From: Oxyruncus cristatus
Lineage: Eukaryota; Chordata; Aves; Passeriformes; Cotingidae
DNA length: 64,000 nt
Direction of reading: 5' to 3'
Assembly: GCA_013399855.1 (NCBI GenBank)
Contig: VXAY01004752.1
Span: forward strand, 702,505 to 766,504
Below are positions 11,001 through 24,900 of this stretch, one piece after another. The notes below the pieces were generated by a model. It was not told the origin of the DNA and searched no databases. It saw only the letters and a list, made by a program, of their open reading frames with translations. Position numbers and translations under genes: made by a program. Position 1 is the first letter of the stretch. Each line of letters starts with the position of its first letter.

Positions 11001-14000
11001 GACTGTTTTTCCACACTCCTCTTCAGAACAAAGCCATGGATATTCTGGCAGAAAACCTGGGTTCCACAACGTGCCCACAGAGCTGGAGAGAAGGAAGAGA
11101 AGCAATGCGAGAGCCAGAGGGGTTATGTGAGTTAAGGCTAAAGCAATGAAGTCAGACGAGCACATCTGGGGCACCCCAGGGCACATCTAATGACACCTGG
11201 CTCAGCAGGGCTCACCAGAGTCACCAGCCATGGCTGATGGGATCGCTGTTCCCATGTGCCACATGGATAAGCCACAAAGGCACAGCAGAGCGAACAGCTG
11301 GGATTGGTTTGAGGAGGGATTCTCTCCAGTCTGCTGGACACAGAGCACCTGACGGTCACCAAAATCCCCTGGTCTTCCGATGAAGGGCTCAGCAGACCTA
11401 CCATCCTCCTGGGAACCACCTCGCAGGGTGGGGACATCTGAGGTCCCACAGGCCCAGCTGCAACCCTGGCCTGAACACAGTGAGCCCACACAAAAGTCCA
11501 TCAGCATCCACAACTGGAAAAGCCATTTCATTCCTGCTAATGACTACAAAGGCTTTCCCACAGTATTCCTCAGAGGACCCAGAGCTTCCTCCTGCAGCTG
11601 ATGAAGCCACTTACTTTCAGCAGCTGAAAGGAGTCGATACAAATTATTTGTACCATCAGCAAATGCTCCCCTCCCCATCAGACGACGGCGTTTCCTTCCA
11701 CTCTATCCATCAGAAGGAAATGGGTAACGAGTTCCATTGACACCACTTAGCTGTGGAAAACGTGCTGGGAGAGCATCTGCTTTAGCCTTCCCCTTCCCAA
11801 GTGCCTCCTGGAAAGCTGTTCCGAAGCTATTTTGAAGCTGGTGAGAAAGCTCCTGTTTCCACAGACAGAGAACATCAGTGACAAAGCCACAGCTCCATCA
11901 CCTCTACAGGTGGTGCCTTTTTTTGGATCAAGACACTAATCATCCAAGCATGAAAACAGGCCACCCCAGAGAGAACCCACCAAATTCCACACCCGAAAAC
12001 TGCACTGCCACTGCTGGAGGATATAGGAGCACCAGCAGCCTGGAGAGTCACCCACCCACAGCATGAGGCAGAGCTCAGGTCTGTTCCTTCCTGAAGCTCA
12101 GGAAAGCAAGATTTTGCTGCTGGATCACATCAAGGTCCACACAAATTCCCAGGAGCCAGGACCAGCTGAAGTTGAATTCTGGCCAGAAGGAACCACGTTC
12201 TGGCAAGAGACAACCTCTGCCTTGGTGTTACTGGTCATGCAGAACTGTCTCTCTCTGGTGTTACAGATGTCAGCAAGGGTCGACCCAACAGTATTTTAAG
12301 CTCATTTAGTCATCAGCAGGGGGGACAAGTCCGGGGATCTTCCCACTTTTGCCCAAACTAAACCAAGAAACCCATCAAGAGCCCAGGTTTTACGCAGAGA
12401 ATCTCTCCCCTTCCTCCTCGCAGATTTGAGCTGCAGGAAAGAGGTCACACAACCCAGATGACAGCAGAACTCCCGATGCACCCTTGGGATACAGCTCGAG
12501 GGCACCACCCCGACAAGCTGTAGGACTGGAAGCTTCATCAAGCCCTCATTTCCCACCAGCAGCACACACCCCGTTTCCTTTGCTGCACCTCACTTCCCAA
12601 AGTTCCCACTTGGCCTGGGGTTCGTGTTGCCCCTGAGCAGAGGCCCAAAGAAACACTCACCGACTCTGTGCAAACGTCGCTGTTTTCAATAACATTGGCA
12701 TCCCCAAAAACTTTTCCAATTTCTCTCTCAAGAGCTGCCAAAGACTCCTGGGCCTGTAAAGGAAAAAAAAAAGAAAAAAAAAAAAGAAAAAAAAGAAGAA
12801 AGGAAAAAACAGGGACGGCACAACAATTAGCAAAGCCTGAAAATCACTACCCCCCCATCTCCCTGAGAGCACCAGAGACACAGGAAATCACTGTTCAGGA
12901 GGAAATCTGTTTTATGCCAGATTTGCTCAAGGGACCAACACATTTGCCAAGACTGACATGTCTCCTTACAATCAGTATGTTGCATGTCAGCCTGTCTGCA
13001 TCTGAGAGCAATTCTGTGGGGAAGCTTTAATAGTCTCATGTCAAGTTATTAGGTAAAAACTGTGCAGCAAAATTTTTTTTTTTGGCAAGAGTAGGAGTGC
13101 AGGCAGGTCTCAAATCCTAATCATAGATGTGTATTTATATAGAATATAGTATGAACACCAGCACAGCTCATTTCATACGTCAACATCCAACATAATTTGT
13201 CCTGAGTAAAATTTTAAATTCCTTATTAGAGCAGGTTTCCTTTAGCTTCTCACCTCCTGGGAGTGCTTTTTGTGATCACCTACCCCTGTCCCAGGACAAG
13301 GCATGCCCCACCAACAGCACTCCCCACTCCAGTCTTGCAAGAACTCATCCCAATTTCCATACTGTGCTGAAGGAAACAAGGTGTTCCAGAGTCCGGAGCC
13401 AGAGCCCAGCCACTCCACAGGGTATCCTTGTCTCCATTTATCAGCTCTCCATGAGAGCTTTGTTTTTGGGGTGACAGACAGCCCCGAGATCTCTCATGCT
13501 TAAAGGCTGTCCACTCCAATCCATCTTGTAAGAGCACTCATTGAGGAGGAGCAGAGGAAACCCACGTGCTTGTCTCACCACACCTGCACAGAACTAACTT
13601 TGAAGATTTGGAGTCTCCTCGGTTTATAGTTGATGTGTAACCACATGTCAGCAGGCTGATGGCTTGTAAACCAGCTTGTAGCCCTCTGCCATTTGAAACT
13701 GGATTTAAAAGCCTCAGGCTGTGCTGTGGGTGGAGGGCTGTGGGACGAGCTTTTTATTAGGCTGGGTTTCTTTTAAATAAAGAATTAGCTTTTTGTTAGG
13801 CTGGGTTTCTTTTAAATAAAGAATTATTTGTCAGCCCCAAATCACCACTTGTTCCCACCAGCATAAAACTATCACGAACAAGGGAGTCTTTCAGGAAGAA
13901 TAATTAAACAGAGCTGTTGGTTGCAGTTTTATCATTTCCACAGACGTGCAGGTATCTTGCATGAGCTCTTACACCCACAGTCCCAGTGGAGCAAGACACC

Positions 14001-17000
14001 CCACCAGGCAGGCAGTTCCCTCAAGCTGCTCAAATCACCTTTTCCAGCACTGCAAAACCACAGGTCTTGAGAGTTGTCGATAAAATTTCTACCTGCAACT
14101 GTTAAGGGTCTCTGCTTACCTTGGGCAAGTCACCAGCCACCTTCTGTCTCTCGTTTTGATCAACTTTGAGTTTTGATAGTGTTTCGTTTAGCTGCGTTTT
14201 CAGCTGCAAAACAGTAACAAAGAAACTCAGTTTCCCCTCGCACACATACACAGAGATTTCATCTGTCTGTCCCACGGATTAACCCAGTGCACATGGACTG
14301 CAAAGGGAGTAAGATTACTGACAATTACTGCACACACTGGATTAGTGGACATGTATGATGAGGTTTACAAGGACAGCCAAGGAAGAGAGACTCCATCTGT
14401 GAAGATAAACGGAGAGAATGGAAACTACAGAAGAAAAGACACAGTTGGCATTGGCCTCGTTAGGAGTGGTTTCAACTTTTAAACTGCGTTGCCAGGAGGA
14501 GCATTAGCAATCCTGACAGTGCACAACCCTCTCCAGCATCCTTATCACAGAAGTTAGCCCAGACTCCAACTTAATTCACAGCAAATATGCAAAAAATGTA
14601 GATTGTCATCTTCCTAGTTCAGGCTAAACAGTCTCTTTACTGCTGAATAAACTAAAAAGCTCTACTTGTCATCTTAATAAAGCACCACTTACTACAACTA
14701 TGTTGACTTAACCAATCTGTTAATGTCACATCAAGGCATGAATCACTGACAGGGGGATATTAAGCTGTCGATTGTGTTTAGAGTCAATCCCAAAAAAGTG
14801 AAACTATTTCAGTCAAGAGGGATGAATACTCCGCACTGGCTGCCCTTAAACTGCAGCCTTCCAAAGGATAAACACTTTTTAAAGGGTATTTTGATTGCAC
14901 TACAACAAAGCACACAGAACCAGCCACGGCACTTGAGGCCTGAGCCTCGAACAGGAGTGTTAACAAGGAGCTCGAGTGCCAATTCTGCTGGATTTGTGCC
15001 TCTGAAGTGAGTTGTGCTAATGTTCACTATTCCTGCTGTCAATCTGCTCAGGAGCCAGCGGGAGATTAAAGAAGGGAACAAAAGGCCACTCAGAGCCCTG
15101 AATTCTCACTAATTCCAAACCTGCACGTTGTATTTGTCTCACCCCTCGAAGGCTTCCCCCTCTGGAACGCCTGGACTGGTGAATGCTGGCTTTCTACATT
15201 CTGGAGAAGCACTGTTGAGCTCCTCTGCAGTTCGAGCTTCTCTCTCCTTGCTCAGCTTATAAGTAGTGGGAAACCTATCCTGAAATCCCATTGCTTCTAT
15301 TCCTCAGCCCCCTGCAAGAACCACTCACATCCACTGGACAGCATTCCCTGAGCCATTTGCACGCAGGTAGTTGTTCACCACCTGCTCACAGCCCCATCAG
15401 CTTGCACTCGAGCTGCCCTAGCAGGGAGCTCAGCTTTTTAAGCTTTTGTTGTGTACAGACATAATAAATTGTTGCCTCTTATATTCAAGAGGTTGGCGTT
15501 TACTGATTAACTTCAAGATATGCATTCAATTCCCACTTCCCTTGCTTTCAAAATGAGAGGCTTTGGTTGCTGAAGCAAGCAGACTATTCACTTAAGCAGA
15601 TTGTTGCTGTGGTGGTGTTTTTTTCTAAATAAACCCTATTTTAACCCACTCACATCACTGGCAGCACCACGGTGGGATCAGCTCCGCCTGTGGTGGCAGG
15701 TTGTCCCATCACCCACTCTAAAACCCACAGACATGGTGACAGAGACAACCTTACCCAACTCTGGCTCAAAAAGCAAGAAAGCACTGTTCAAACACAAGTA
15801 GGGGAAGGACCTGACTGCTCCTGTAGCCTTAAAAACCACATCAGTGAAACAAGGCAGAAGGGGAAAGGCTCAGACTGGAAAACCATGCATCCTTGGGTCT
15901 ACCCTTGGTTAATCCAAGTCCTTCTTGAGAAAGCTGCTATAGGAGCATTATTGGCTGGAAGCATTTCTAGCCAAACATGCTGTTTCACATGCAAGCACCA
16001 AGCCAGCACAGCTATTCAGCCACAGCAGGATGTCAGCAGCTGAATGGCTGGCTACTCTGAATTAATCTGACATTGTTTTTGGCCAATTTCTGTACCTACA
16101 GAGCAGGGCAGAAAAGGCTCTGTGCAGTCAGAACACAGATACCACAGCTGCATCCTCAAAAGCTTTGGGGAAAAAAAAAAGAAGAATCCTCAAGTTAAGA
16201 GAGCACCACTTTTGTTGCTCCGAGGCCATGACATTTGCTGCTGCATATGCCTACACTGCAAATCTTCTCAAGAAGTTTCGGGAACGAAAGTCTTACAGAC
16301 TTTGGAAGAAAAGTCTTAAGAACCAGACATGCTATTGTTAGGAGCAGAGAAGAGAGACAAATTGTAAAAGTCAGACTACATAAATGATTTCAATGGACAA
16401 AAATATCAAGCTGAAGAGGTTAGCAGAACAGACAGGATTTGAAATAAGTCTCCGCTTCATACGTATGCTGGGAGCCTGGTTTGTGCCCAACGGAGAACAA
16501 GCTTCTTACCAAATTTAACTCTTCATTCTGTCTTACTGCTTCAGAATATGAATCATCAAGTTTTTTCTGCAATTCAGTCAAGAGATCTTTGAGCTGAAAT
16601 GAAGTTTAGAGTTTTAGGATTTGTCTCCTTAGGATGCCCCCTTCTCTTCTGCTCAGTTATTAGTGTGCCGCTCTACCCTAAGGTCACAAGCGTACAAACT
16701 CCTCAGCCACGGGGGCTAAGCACTGGGTTAGTTTGCCAGCCAACTGGGAACCAAAAGAAATAAAAAAAAAAAAAAAAGAACAGCTTGGACAATTAAGTTT
16801 ACCTCTCTGACTTCTGAAACATAAGTAGATCGTTCTATTTCTGCCTTTTCTAGTTCACTTTCCAAATGTTCTCTCTCTTTTTTAAGCTGGAAACAGAAAA
16901 ACAGAGTTAAAACAGATGTTTCCGACACTTCCTCGCAGTGTCATTTGCTTGATTTATAATTAGCTGTAAATTTCTAGCAAATATTCCGTGACACTTAAGA

Positions 17001-18915
17001 GAGCATTTCGAATGCAGCGACTGCACAGCGCAGATTTTAAACTGTTAACACTTCAAAAAAATAAAAAATAAAAAAAGAAAGATAAAAAGAAAAAGAATCA
17101 AGCCCAAGATTGTCGACAAGCAGTAAACTGCTCAGCCTCACAGGAAAGGGCCCCAGTGGGTGAGTATACAGAAGTAAAAACCAGAACAATTTCCAGCACT
17201 CAGCTTCTCTGCTTTTTAAAACACACGGCCCAAAAGACTCAGATTAAACTGCAGCATAGGCTGTGCTGCTTGCAGGAGAGAAGTCCAGAAAGTTCAGATT
17301 TACAGCACAAGCCTAAATCGTGTTTAAGTAACATAAATCTTCAAAGACAAGGGAAACAAACAAACAAACAAAAAAAAAAAAAAACACCTGCACGTACAGT
17401 TTCAACTTCTTTGATTTCTTCCTTTAACCTCTCCACCTCGTGCTCCAAAGAAGTGACTGAAGTTTTCATCTGCAGTTTTCAGGAAAAATAAAGATATTTA
17501 GTTGGGCTGGTCTAAGACAAACTCTCCTTATACACACAAGATTGCTCCTACCTTCTAAAAATGCTGAGGATGAAATCAGTGGCTGAATGAAATAAGATGC
17601 TCAAATAATTCAATATATCTGAGTCTCTGTTGGAACATCTCTTCTACCTTCTCCCAACTCCCAAGAAGTTCTTTGACATATTGAGAGCCTAAATGACTGA
17701 AATATTTGGAATATAAAGACTAAGCCAGTTGGCCATTAGCTGTGGTAAGGGAAATATCCTTCCTAGGCAGGGAACAGACTCCATCATATACCCAAACCCA
17801 GCATTTTTAGCCTTATTAGGGGCTGCCTAAGTACAGCAGATGGTAGCACATCTCTAGTTCAAGATCTGACAGCCTCTATAAGCCCCTCAAACAGGATGTT
17901 TATAAATCATCTGTTTGCTCCAGGCTCACACTCTGGCACTCAAATTTACTAAGCAGAAATACTTCAGAAATTATTTTTCAGAAAACGCAGTTTGACCTAC
18001 TTTAATTGTAGACTAGGAAAGAAACATAAAAGGCTTTTTTCTTCCCACTTTTGCTAACAGAGCCTTCCTAAATGGAAAGCTTTGCAGGCAATTTCAAGTG
18101 TAATTAGTTGACCATAATGGACTGAGCAGTATTTTAACAGCTTCCAAAAAACTGTTATGATCCTATGATACTTCAATTTTAGCACAAAGAGTCCTTATCT
18201 CTTCACAAATAGACTTGGAAAAAACCCCAGGTGCTCAACAGAAGTTGTCTGTCCAAGTTATTAGAGTCAGGAAAACATATTCCTGGGCACATTAACAGGA
18301 CACGTGCACATTTCTCAACCTTTGGCTTCCCATCTCATCAGTATTAATTTTACTACTTGCCATTTGGCTGCCTCCTGCATCACCTGCAAATGACTCCCCA
18401 TCCCTGGAAGTTGTTCCAAGGCCAGGCTGGACAGGGTTTGGAGCAACCTGGTCTAGTGGAAGGTGTCCCTGCCCATGGCAGGGGGTTGGAACAAGATGGG
18501 CTTTAAGGTCCCTTCCAACCCAAACCGTTCTGTGACGACAGGACTGTGACACAGACTTGTCACAGTGGTCGAAGACCTTCCACCTGGTGCTCTTTATTTG
18601 TTCCTGCTTCTCTGAAGATGGCACCAGAAATAGCCACACAAATATAACGGCATCAACAAATCCTCCATTTTTCAGGTTTATTTAATGGAAATACATTCCT
18701 TTAAAAACTAAAACCCAGTCTTAGCTTCATGTAAAGTATCAGAGCACCAAAATACTACTGATGTGAGGAATCACTCCTATTATACTTGTTGCAGGCTTCA
18801 CCTTTTTCATTCCCTGGTCACGAACACATCAAACCAGGCAGCCAGGGCTGTTCTACACCTGCCTTCACAGAGCTCAAACACCCTCTGTGACTTCAAGCAG
18901 AACCTGCCTGGTTGC

Positions 18916-18960
<45 letters not shown>

Positions 18961-21900
18961 TCTTCAGAAATACCTGTTTAAGTTCCTTCTGTGATTCTTC
19001 AACTTTTATCTTCCATTTGCTTTCTTCCTCTTCCACACTCCTCTGTAGCCTTTGTAAAATCCCCTCCTAAGAAGAGAGAGGGATTTGAAAGCTCAGAGCA
19101 GAAGAAAGGCAGCTTGAAACATCACACAGGTGACCAGGCATCCAACTCACCGTCTCTGCCAGAACAGATTTGTATTTCTCACACTCCAGTTGCAGCAGGA
19201 TGTGCATTTCCTCAGCCTCCTTCAACTTCTGCTCCATAGCCTGGGCAAAGGAAAAAAGGGACCACAGGAGTCACATCTCAGTGGATGGATTTCAGGTCTA
19301 TTCATCTTATTTCCACAAGCTGGTGTCATTCAAGGGCAGGTCTGTCTTCCCAAGCCATGCACAGACAAGAGCAAGTGCAGTGTTCACCCACAACCCTCAA
19401 CACTCAAAGCACAAACTTTATGTGAGTTACTGAAAAAATCCCCATTACTTAAAAAAGGGAATAGGGATTTTGAATTTCATGAACTCCCAACTCCACGAGG
19501 CACTTTTCCAAGATGCAAATACATTTCTGATTTACAACCTGCAAATATCTACAGGTTGCCCAGGGAAGCTGTGGCTGCTCCAACCCTGGAAGCGTTCAAG
19601 GACAGGTGAGATGGGACTTGGAGCAACCTGGTCTAGTGAGTGACATCCCTGTCCAAGGCAGGAGGGTTGGAACTGGATGATCTTTAAGGTTCCTTCCAAC
19701 CCAAACCATTCTAGAATCTGTAAAGCAATTTTCTTGTGACCTGTTTGAGAATTTGAACCTGACCACCCACAGCACAATTTGTAAGATTCACACTGGAAGA
19801 ACACATTATGCCACACATGAGTTGTCCATCTTGTGCCTACCTTGATATCTTCAGATCCTGAAGCCTCTCTCAAGTATTCTTTAGCCATCTTTTCAAACCC
19901 ACATATCCATTCACTGTGGCTCTGTTGGGAAACCATGCAGTTAAAGCTGAGAATAACCTCAATAAAAACTATCTTCAGGACATTTTGCCTCCCAACTGCA
20001 GGCTCAGGGAGCAGTGCTGCAGTCCCCTAAGTCCCCAGAGCTCACACACAGTTGTTGTTCAGCCAGTACCACACACAGCTGAGAGGAGCTGGTGGGCAGC
20101 AATCCAGGAGCACGAGGTTATGAGACACACACACAGTTCACAGGGGCTTGGATGTGCTGAAATACAGCTGGGTGACAGAGGACTCCCTGCAAGTGTCAGG
20201 GCTCCACAAGAAGTATTGGAAGATTTAAGGGAATCTTTTCCAAAAATTCCCTGAGCAATTAAAGCAGACACTTGCTGCGTAATTCTAGGAAGGCTGTTTT
20301 ATAACCTTACAGAAACAGTCTTTTTAAAGACTGGCTCATCAGGAGACTAAGTTTAGCACATTTGGGAACAATTTTAAATATGAATATTCAAAACCTCTAG
20401 GCGTTATAAATGGAATGCAAACCCCATTTTCCCAGCCTCACTTCACATTACTCACCCCATCTGAACCACACGAACCCAGGGCACTTTCCCTGCAAACACC
20501 TGACAGCCACCGAGGATGTAAAACTGGTAATCAGTGCTTGGGAACAAAATAAACCCTCCTAAACTGTGTTAGCTGTCACTGAGGCAGCACATCTCCTTCA
20601 GGAAGGGGAGGGAAGATGGATCCCCATGGTGCCAGACAGTGAGCAAACACACAGCAGACCTTATTCACCCCTGAAAATTCACTGTCTCGGTTACAAGACG
20701 ACACAGACAGGTAAATTGGATATTGGGCCAATAAGAAAACACAAGATAATGCCAATTTCTTTTTTAACATTTGTCTTGAAGTAACCATCTGCAGCTTTGC
20801 CTCTCTGCTGGCAGGAAGCACAAGGCATCACCAGCAAGACACTCTCATCCCACTGCAAAAACCCTGGGACAGAGGGGGCTGTGAGGAAACACTCCAGACT
20901 GCCCAGCACAGCAGGACCAGAGCTCCCTGGTTCCCAGCAGAAGGTTAAGAAGAGCCACTTCTCTTACCACATTAGAAGGAAGAGAGACTTTAGGGAAGAG
21001 TTTCTGGAGGAGTTCGCGTGTCTCCACCTCGGCAGCTTCCAAATGCTGCTGCTTCTCCTAAACCAAGAGAAGGGCTCGCATGAAATGGGGGGAAAAAAGC
21101 ACTCCACAGACCTGGCAATAGCCTCTTCTATGCCTACAGTAACTTAACCCAGAAAGTCCTTTTACAAGTGAGAAAGGCGCTATAGTCTCTAAAATAGCCA
21201 GTAAATTGGTTCAAAAATGGACACTAAATTGCCCCAGAATTTGGCCTTCACATTTGTTCTCGCTTAAGCTTTTATTTTCTTATGTTCTCCTCCAATCTAG
21301 CCGGGTCGTACAGAAATCACACCATCAGTCACTTGTTCACAACACAAACTACACTGTGCTGAGTAACTGCATCCACAGATCACCAACCCTGCCACTCAAC
21401 TTGAGCAAGCTCAAAAACAAGTAGTTTGGTCAATCAACCTTTTTTTTTTTTTTTTTAAACCCGTGCTTTTTAAACAATTTCAGGTGTGCAAAAAAAAAAA
21501 ATCACCTCAAGTTAACATCATCCCATCAAAAACAGAGAATTAAAATCTAAAGGAAACTTTGTGTTGATGCACATTTGAACCAGGCCAAGAAAGTAAGACT
21601 TCTAAACATTAAGTACTCAAGAGGAAGACCCTTATATCCTCCTTTCCCAACCCTGGATGCAATGGGAAATAATTATTAGAGCTGTGTGACAATCTCCAGG
21701 TTTTCTTTGTTATTGCTCTGCCAATATAAATACCCAGAGCCAAGGGCACCACAGATCCATCCTTCCATGTATTTAACATTTAAAGCAGAGCAGCCACAGG
21801 ACATGTGCTTGCTGTGCTTGTGGCAGATTGGGTTAATTTAGCCCCATGACGCTCAGGCTCCCATTTAAATTTAAATGTAGAAAGCCTGAAAGCCTTCAGA

Positions 21901-24900
21901 GAATGCAGCTTTCAGCCAAAATCCTACACTGATACTTGTTTGGTTTTTTTTTAATTTGACATCACTGTTACTGTCTTGCTGCTCTGAGTTCCCCTGCTGC
22001 CAGAGGGTCGGTGGTGTGAGCAGGCTGAGATTCAGAGACAGAAACGAGACATTAGGTTGTGAAGCTGTGCTAAGTGTGTTAGTTGGCAGCAATTTAGGAA
22101 CCACCAAGAAGTGGCAAGTGGCTGTTGGGTGAGGTCTTCTAACTGCAAGAGAAAGCAGGCAAGTGTTAGCACACAGCACAAGCAGGTACAAACCTCGCTG
22201 GACGCGGGGCCAGCGAAGAGCAGAGGCGCCTCCAAAACAGGGGACACACAACCCCAGATCAGAGCTCCTCTGCTTCTAGGTACCTGACTTGTGTTCCTAA
22301 AGTTATTTTGATGCTTGTTTTAAATTCTGCACGGTGGCAACCAACGCTGGATCAGGCCCACGGCAAACACAAGCTCCTTTCAGAGCGATTCACGCCCCGT
22401 ATCGTTTTGAGCATCGGTCCCATGGTCCCTGTCGAGCTTCACATGCCCTCAAGGAGGAAATCCACAGCTGTGGCCACACTGTTTTCCTGAGAAGCTCCCA
22501 GGTTTTTAAATAATAATTTAGTCCTGGTTCTTCACAGGCCCAATAGATTTGCTCAAGCACAGCCAAAGCCCAGTAGAAGAAAGGAGGTTGCTCACCAGCA
22601 CAGCTTTTATTCTGGAGCTCCCCACAAATCAAAAACGATTCACAACAGCTCTAACAATTATGCAAACGGAAATCAAAAGTCAGCATGCCCACAAACTAAC
22701 AATTAAAAGAAAATAAATAAACCTAAAGACAACAGGAAGAAGCAGAGGTGAGAGTATATGAATGATCACTCAGAAGAGATTATACTTAAACTGCAGTAAA
22801 AGTTAAATGTCTCCATTTCACTTAAAAAAAAACCAGCTGCAGATCTGCTTCTAGCTGAACGCATCATTTCTAGCAGTCAACATTACAACCTTGGCAGTCT
22901 TGTTCACTTTGTCCTGCAGCAATTTTTCAGTTGATGCCAATGCTTCCATTGCTTCCCAGTTTTTCTCCCGAAGGTCCTAATCATTTTTAGAAAGAATGAT
23001 TTCAGTTCAGCCAATACTCAAACTGTTTTCCTGTTTTACTTCAGAGATATATTTCGCATTACATTCCACCATTTGCATTTAAATGCTGGTTACTGCAAGA
23101 TGATTTTGCTGGGGAATATGACATACACTAGCAAAAACAAGTGTGATGTTCAAAGAGTCTGAATGAAAAGGAGGGGGGGGGGTAAAAATGCCAATTTCTG
23201 CCCAACCTGCCCCCGTGTCCAAAACTGATCCAAATGTTACTGCAGAGCTGTCTCACTACAGCGACCCCACACTTTGACTGCACTTGTAAGAAGAAAGAGG
23301 GAAGTTTTCAAAAGTAGTGAGGAACACAGACACCAAACCACAGATTACACAACAGAGTGTTAGGCATGTCGCGGTGCAGAACCCAGCATGGCCCCCAGGA
23401 GACATGGAGGTGCGTGCACATTTATGCCCCTCATCCTGCAACCAGACCCTGGGCCTCAGCCCAAACCTACTGCGCAGGGCTGGCTTTAGAAACACAAAGC
23501 TCAGGGCCTCGTTTGGCAGCGTTCCCCCTACACAGGTCTCTCCACTGTAGCCACAGAGAACTTGGTTTGCTGCTCACCAGCCCCCCTGGGAGGCTCTGGG
23601 ATTTCAGCAGTGGCGAGCACACCCCAGATCCACTTGGAGAGACCACGGTGCCGCGCTCCTGAGTCTTTCTTGGCGAGGTCATCAAACGTGTACTCCACAA
23701 GGCGTCAACGTGCACGCTCAGTGAGGAGGCCCAGAGCTCTTCTAAGAGCAGCCTCACAGCTCGTATCTAGGAAGGATAGTGGGCCTTGCAGGGAGGATTA
23801 AATTTTTTCCAACCCTCAGAGCAATCTCCTTCAGCAGAGGGCTGTTCTGTATTGGATTTTAATTCACCAAAGTGGCGTTCGAATCCTAGCACGTACCTAC
23901 GCCAGCTTCACTTCACCACTTCTACTTGCCCACTATCCTAAGGGCTGTTCTACAGGATATAAACACAATATTGGATAAAACTGTGCAAAAGCTGAGCTGC
24001 AGTCAGATTTCATAGAATCTATGATTCTATGATTCTATGAATATTGGATAAAACTGAGCAAAAGCTGAGCTGCAGTCAGATTTCTGCCTGCACCACGAAG
24101 GGTACTCAGACCTTGCGATTCCCCAGGAAATACACACGCATATGTTCTACCTTTCCAGCTCATCTGTCTTCTGAGACTACTCACAGCCACTTTCCCCTTA
24201 TTTTATTTCAGCTCTAAGGCAGCACTCCTTGCTCAAAAGCTCAACATTTTCCTGTGCATCTTCTCTATACTGTCCCTCTATTAAGCAATAAAGCTTATTG
24301 CACCGTACCTGTTGGATTTTACAGGCTAGCAAGGAGAGATAGGCAAGATAAACCCCCTGCATTTTAACAACTTTCTTCCAAGTAATTTAAAAGATAACAC
24401 TCTTGCCCTGCACAGGTAATGTATTACAAGGAAGTAACTTCACATGTCTGTGATGGAAGATACAAGCTTTAATTCCACCCACAAACAACCCATACTGCAC
24501 CATCAGCAGCTGCTGTGAAGGAAGGCTCGTGGTCCTTCACCCACTTTGAAAGGTCAGGGTTAGTCATTTAGGATTGGGAAGAGCCAGATCTGAGCACCCT
24601 GAAGGTAATGGTTCCTCCCATGTCCATGCACAAGGACCATAACTCAGAGCACAGCACCTTTCATCCTCCCACCCTCCCTCCCCCAAACTCCCTCCTCTTC
24701 CCTTGGCAAAGGCCGTGTTTCTCAACAGGGCTTTCAAGGCTTGAATCCAAATCCAAGAACCTGCTGTGGGATGTGTCCCCTAGCAAGTCTCCTTCCTCTC
24801 ATCCAATCAGTAAATTGTCAAGGAGCTGACAAACTCTAAACCAGTAAAGTAAGGTATGCTCAGTCACTCCCAAGAGGAAAGGAGTGTCCAGGGGGCACAG

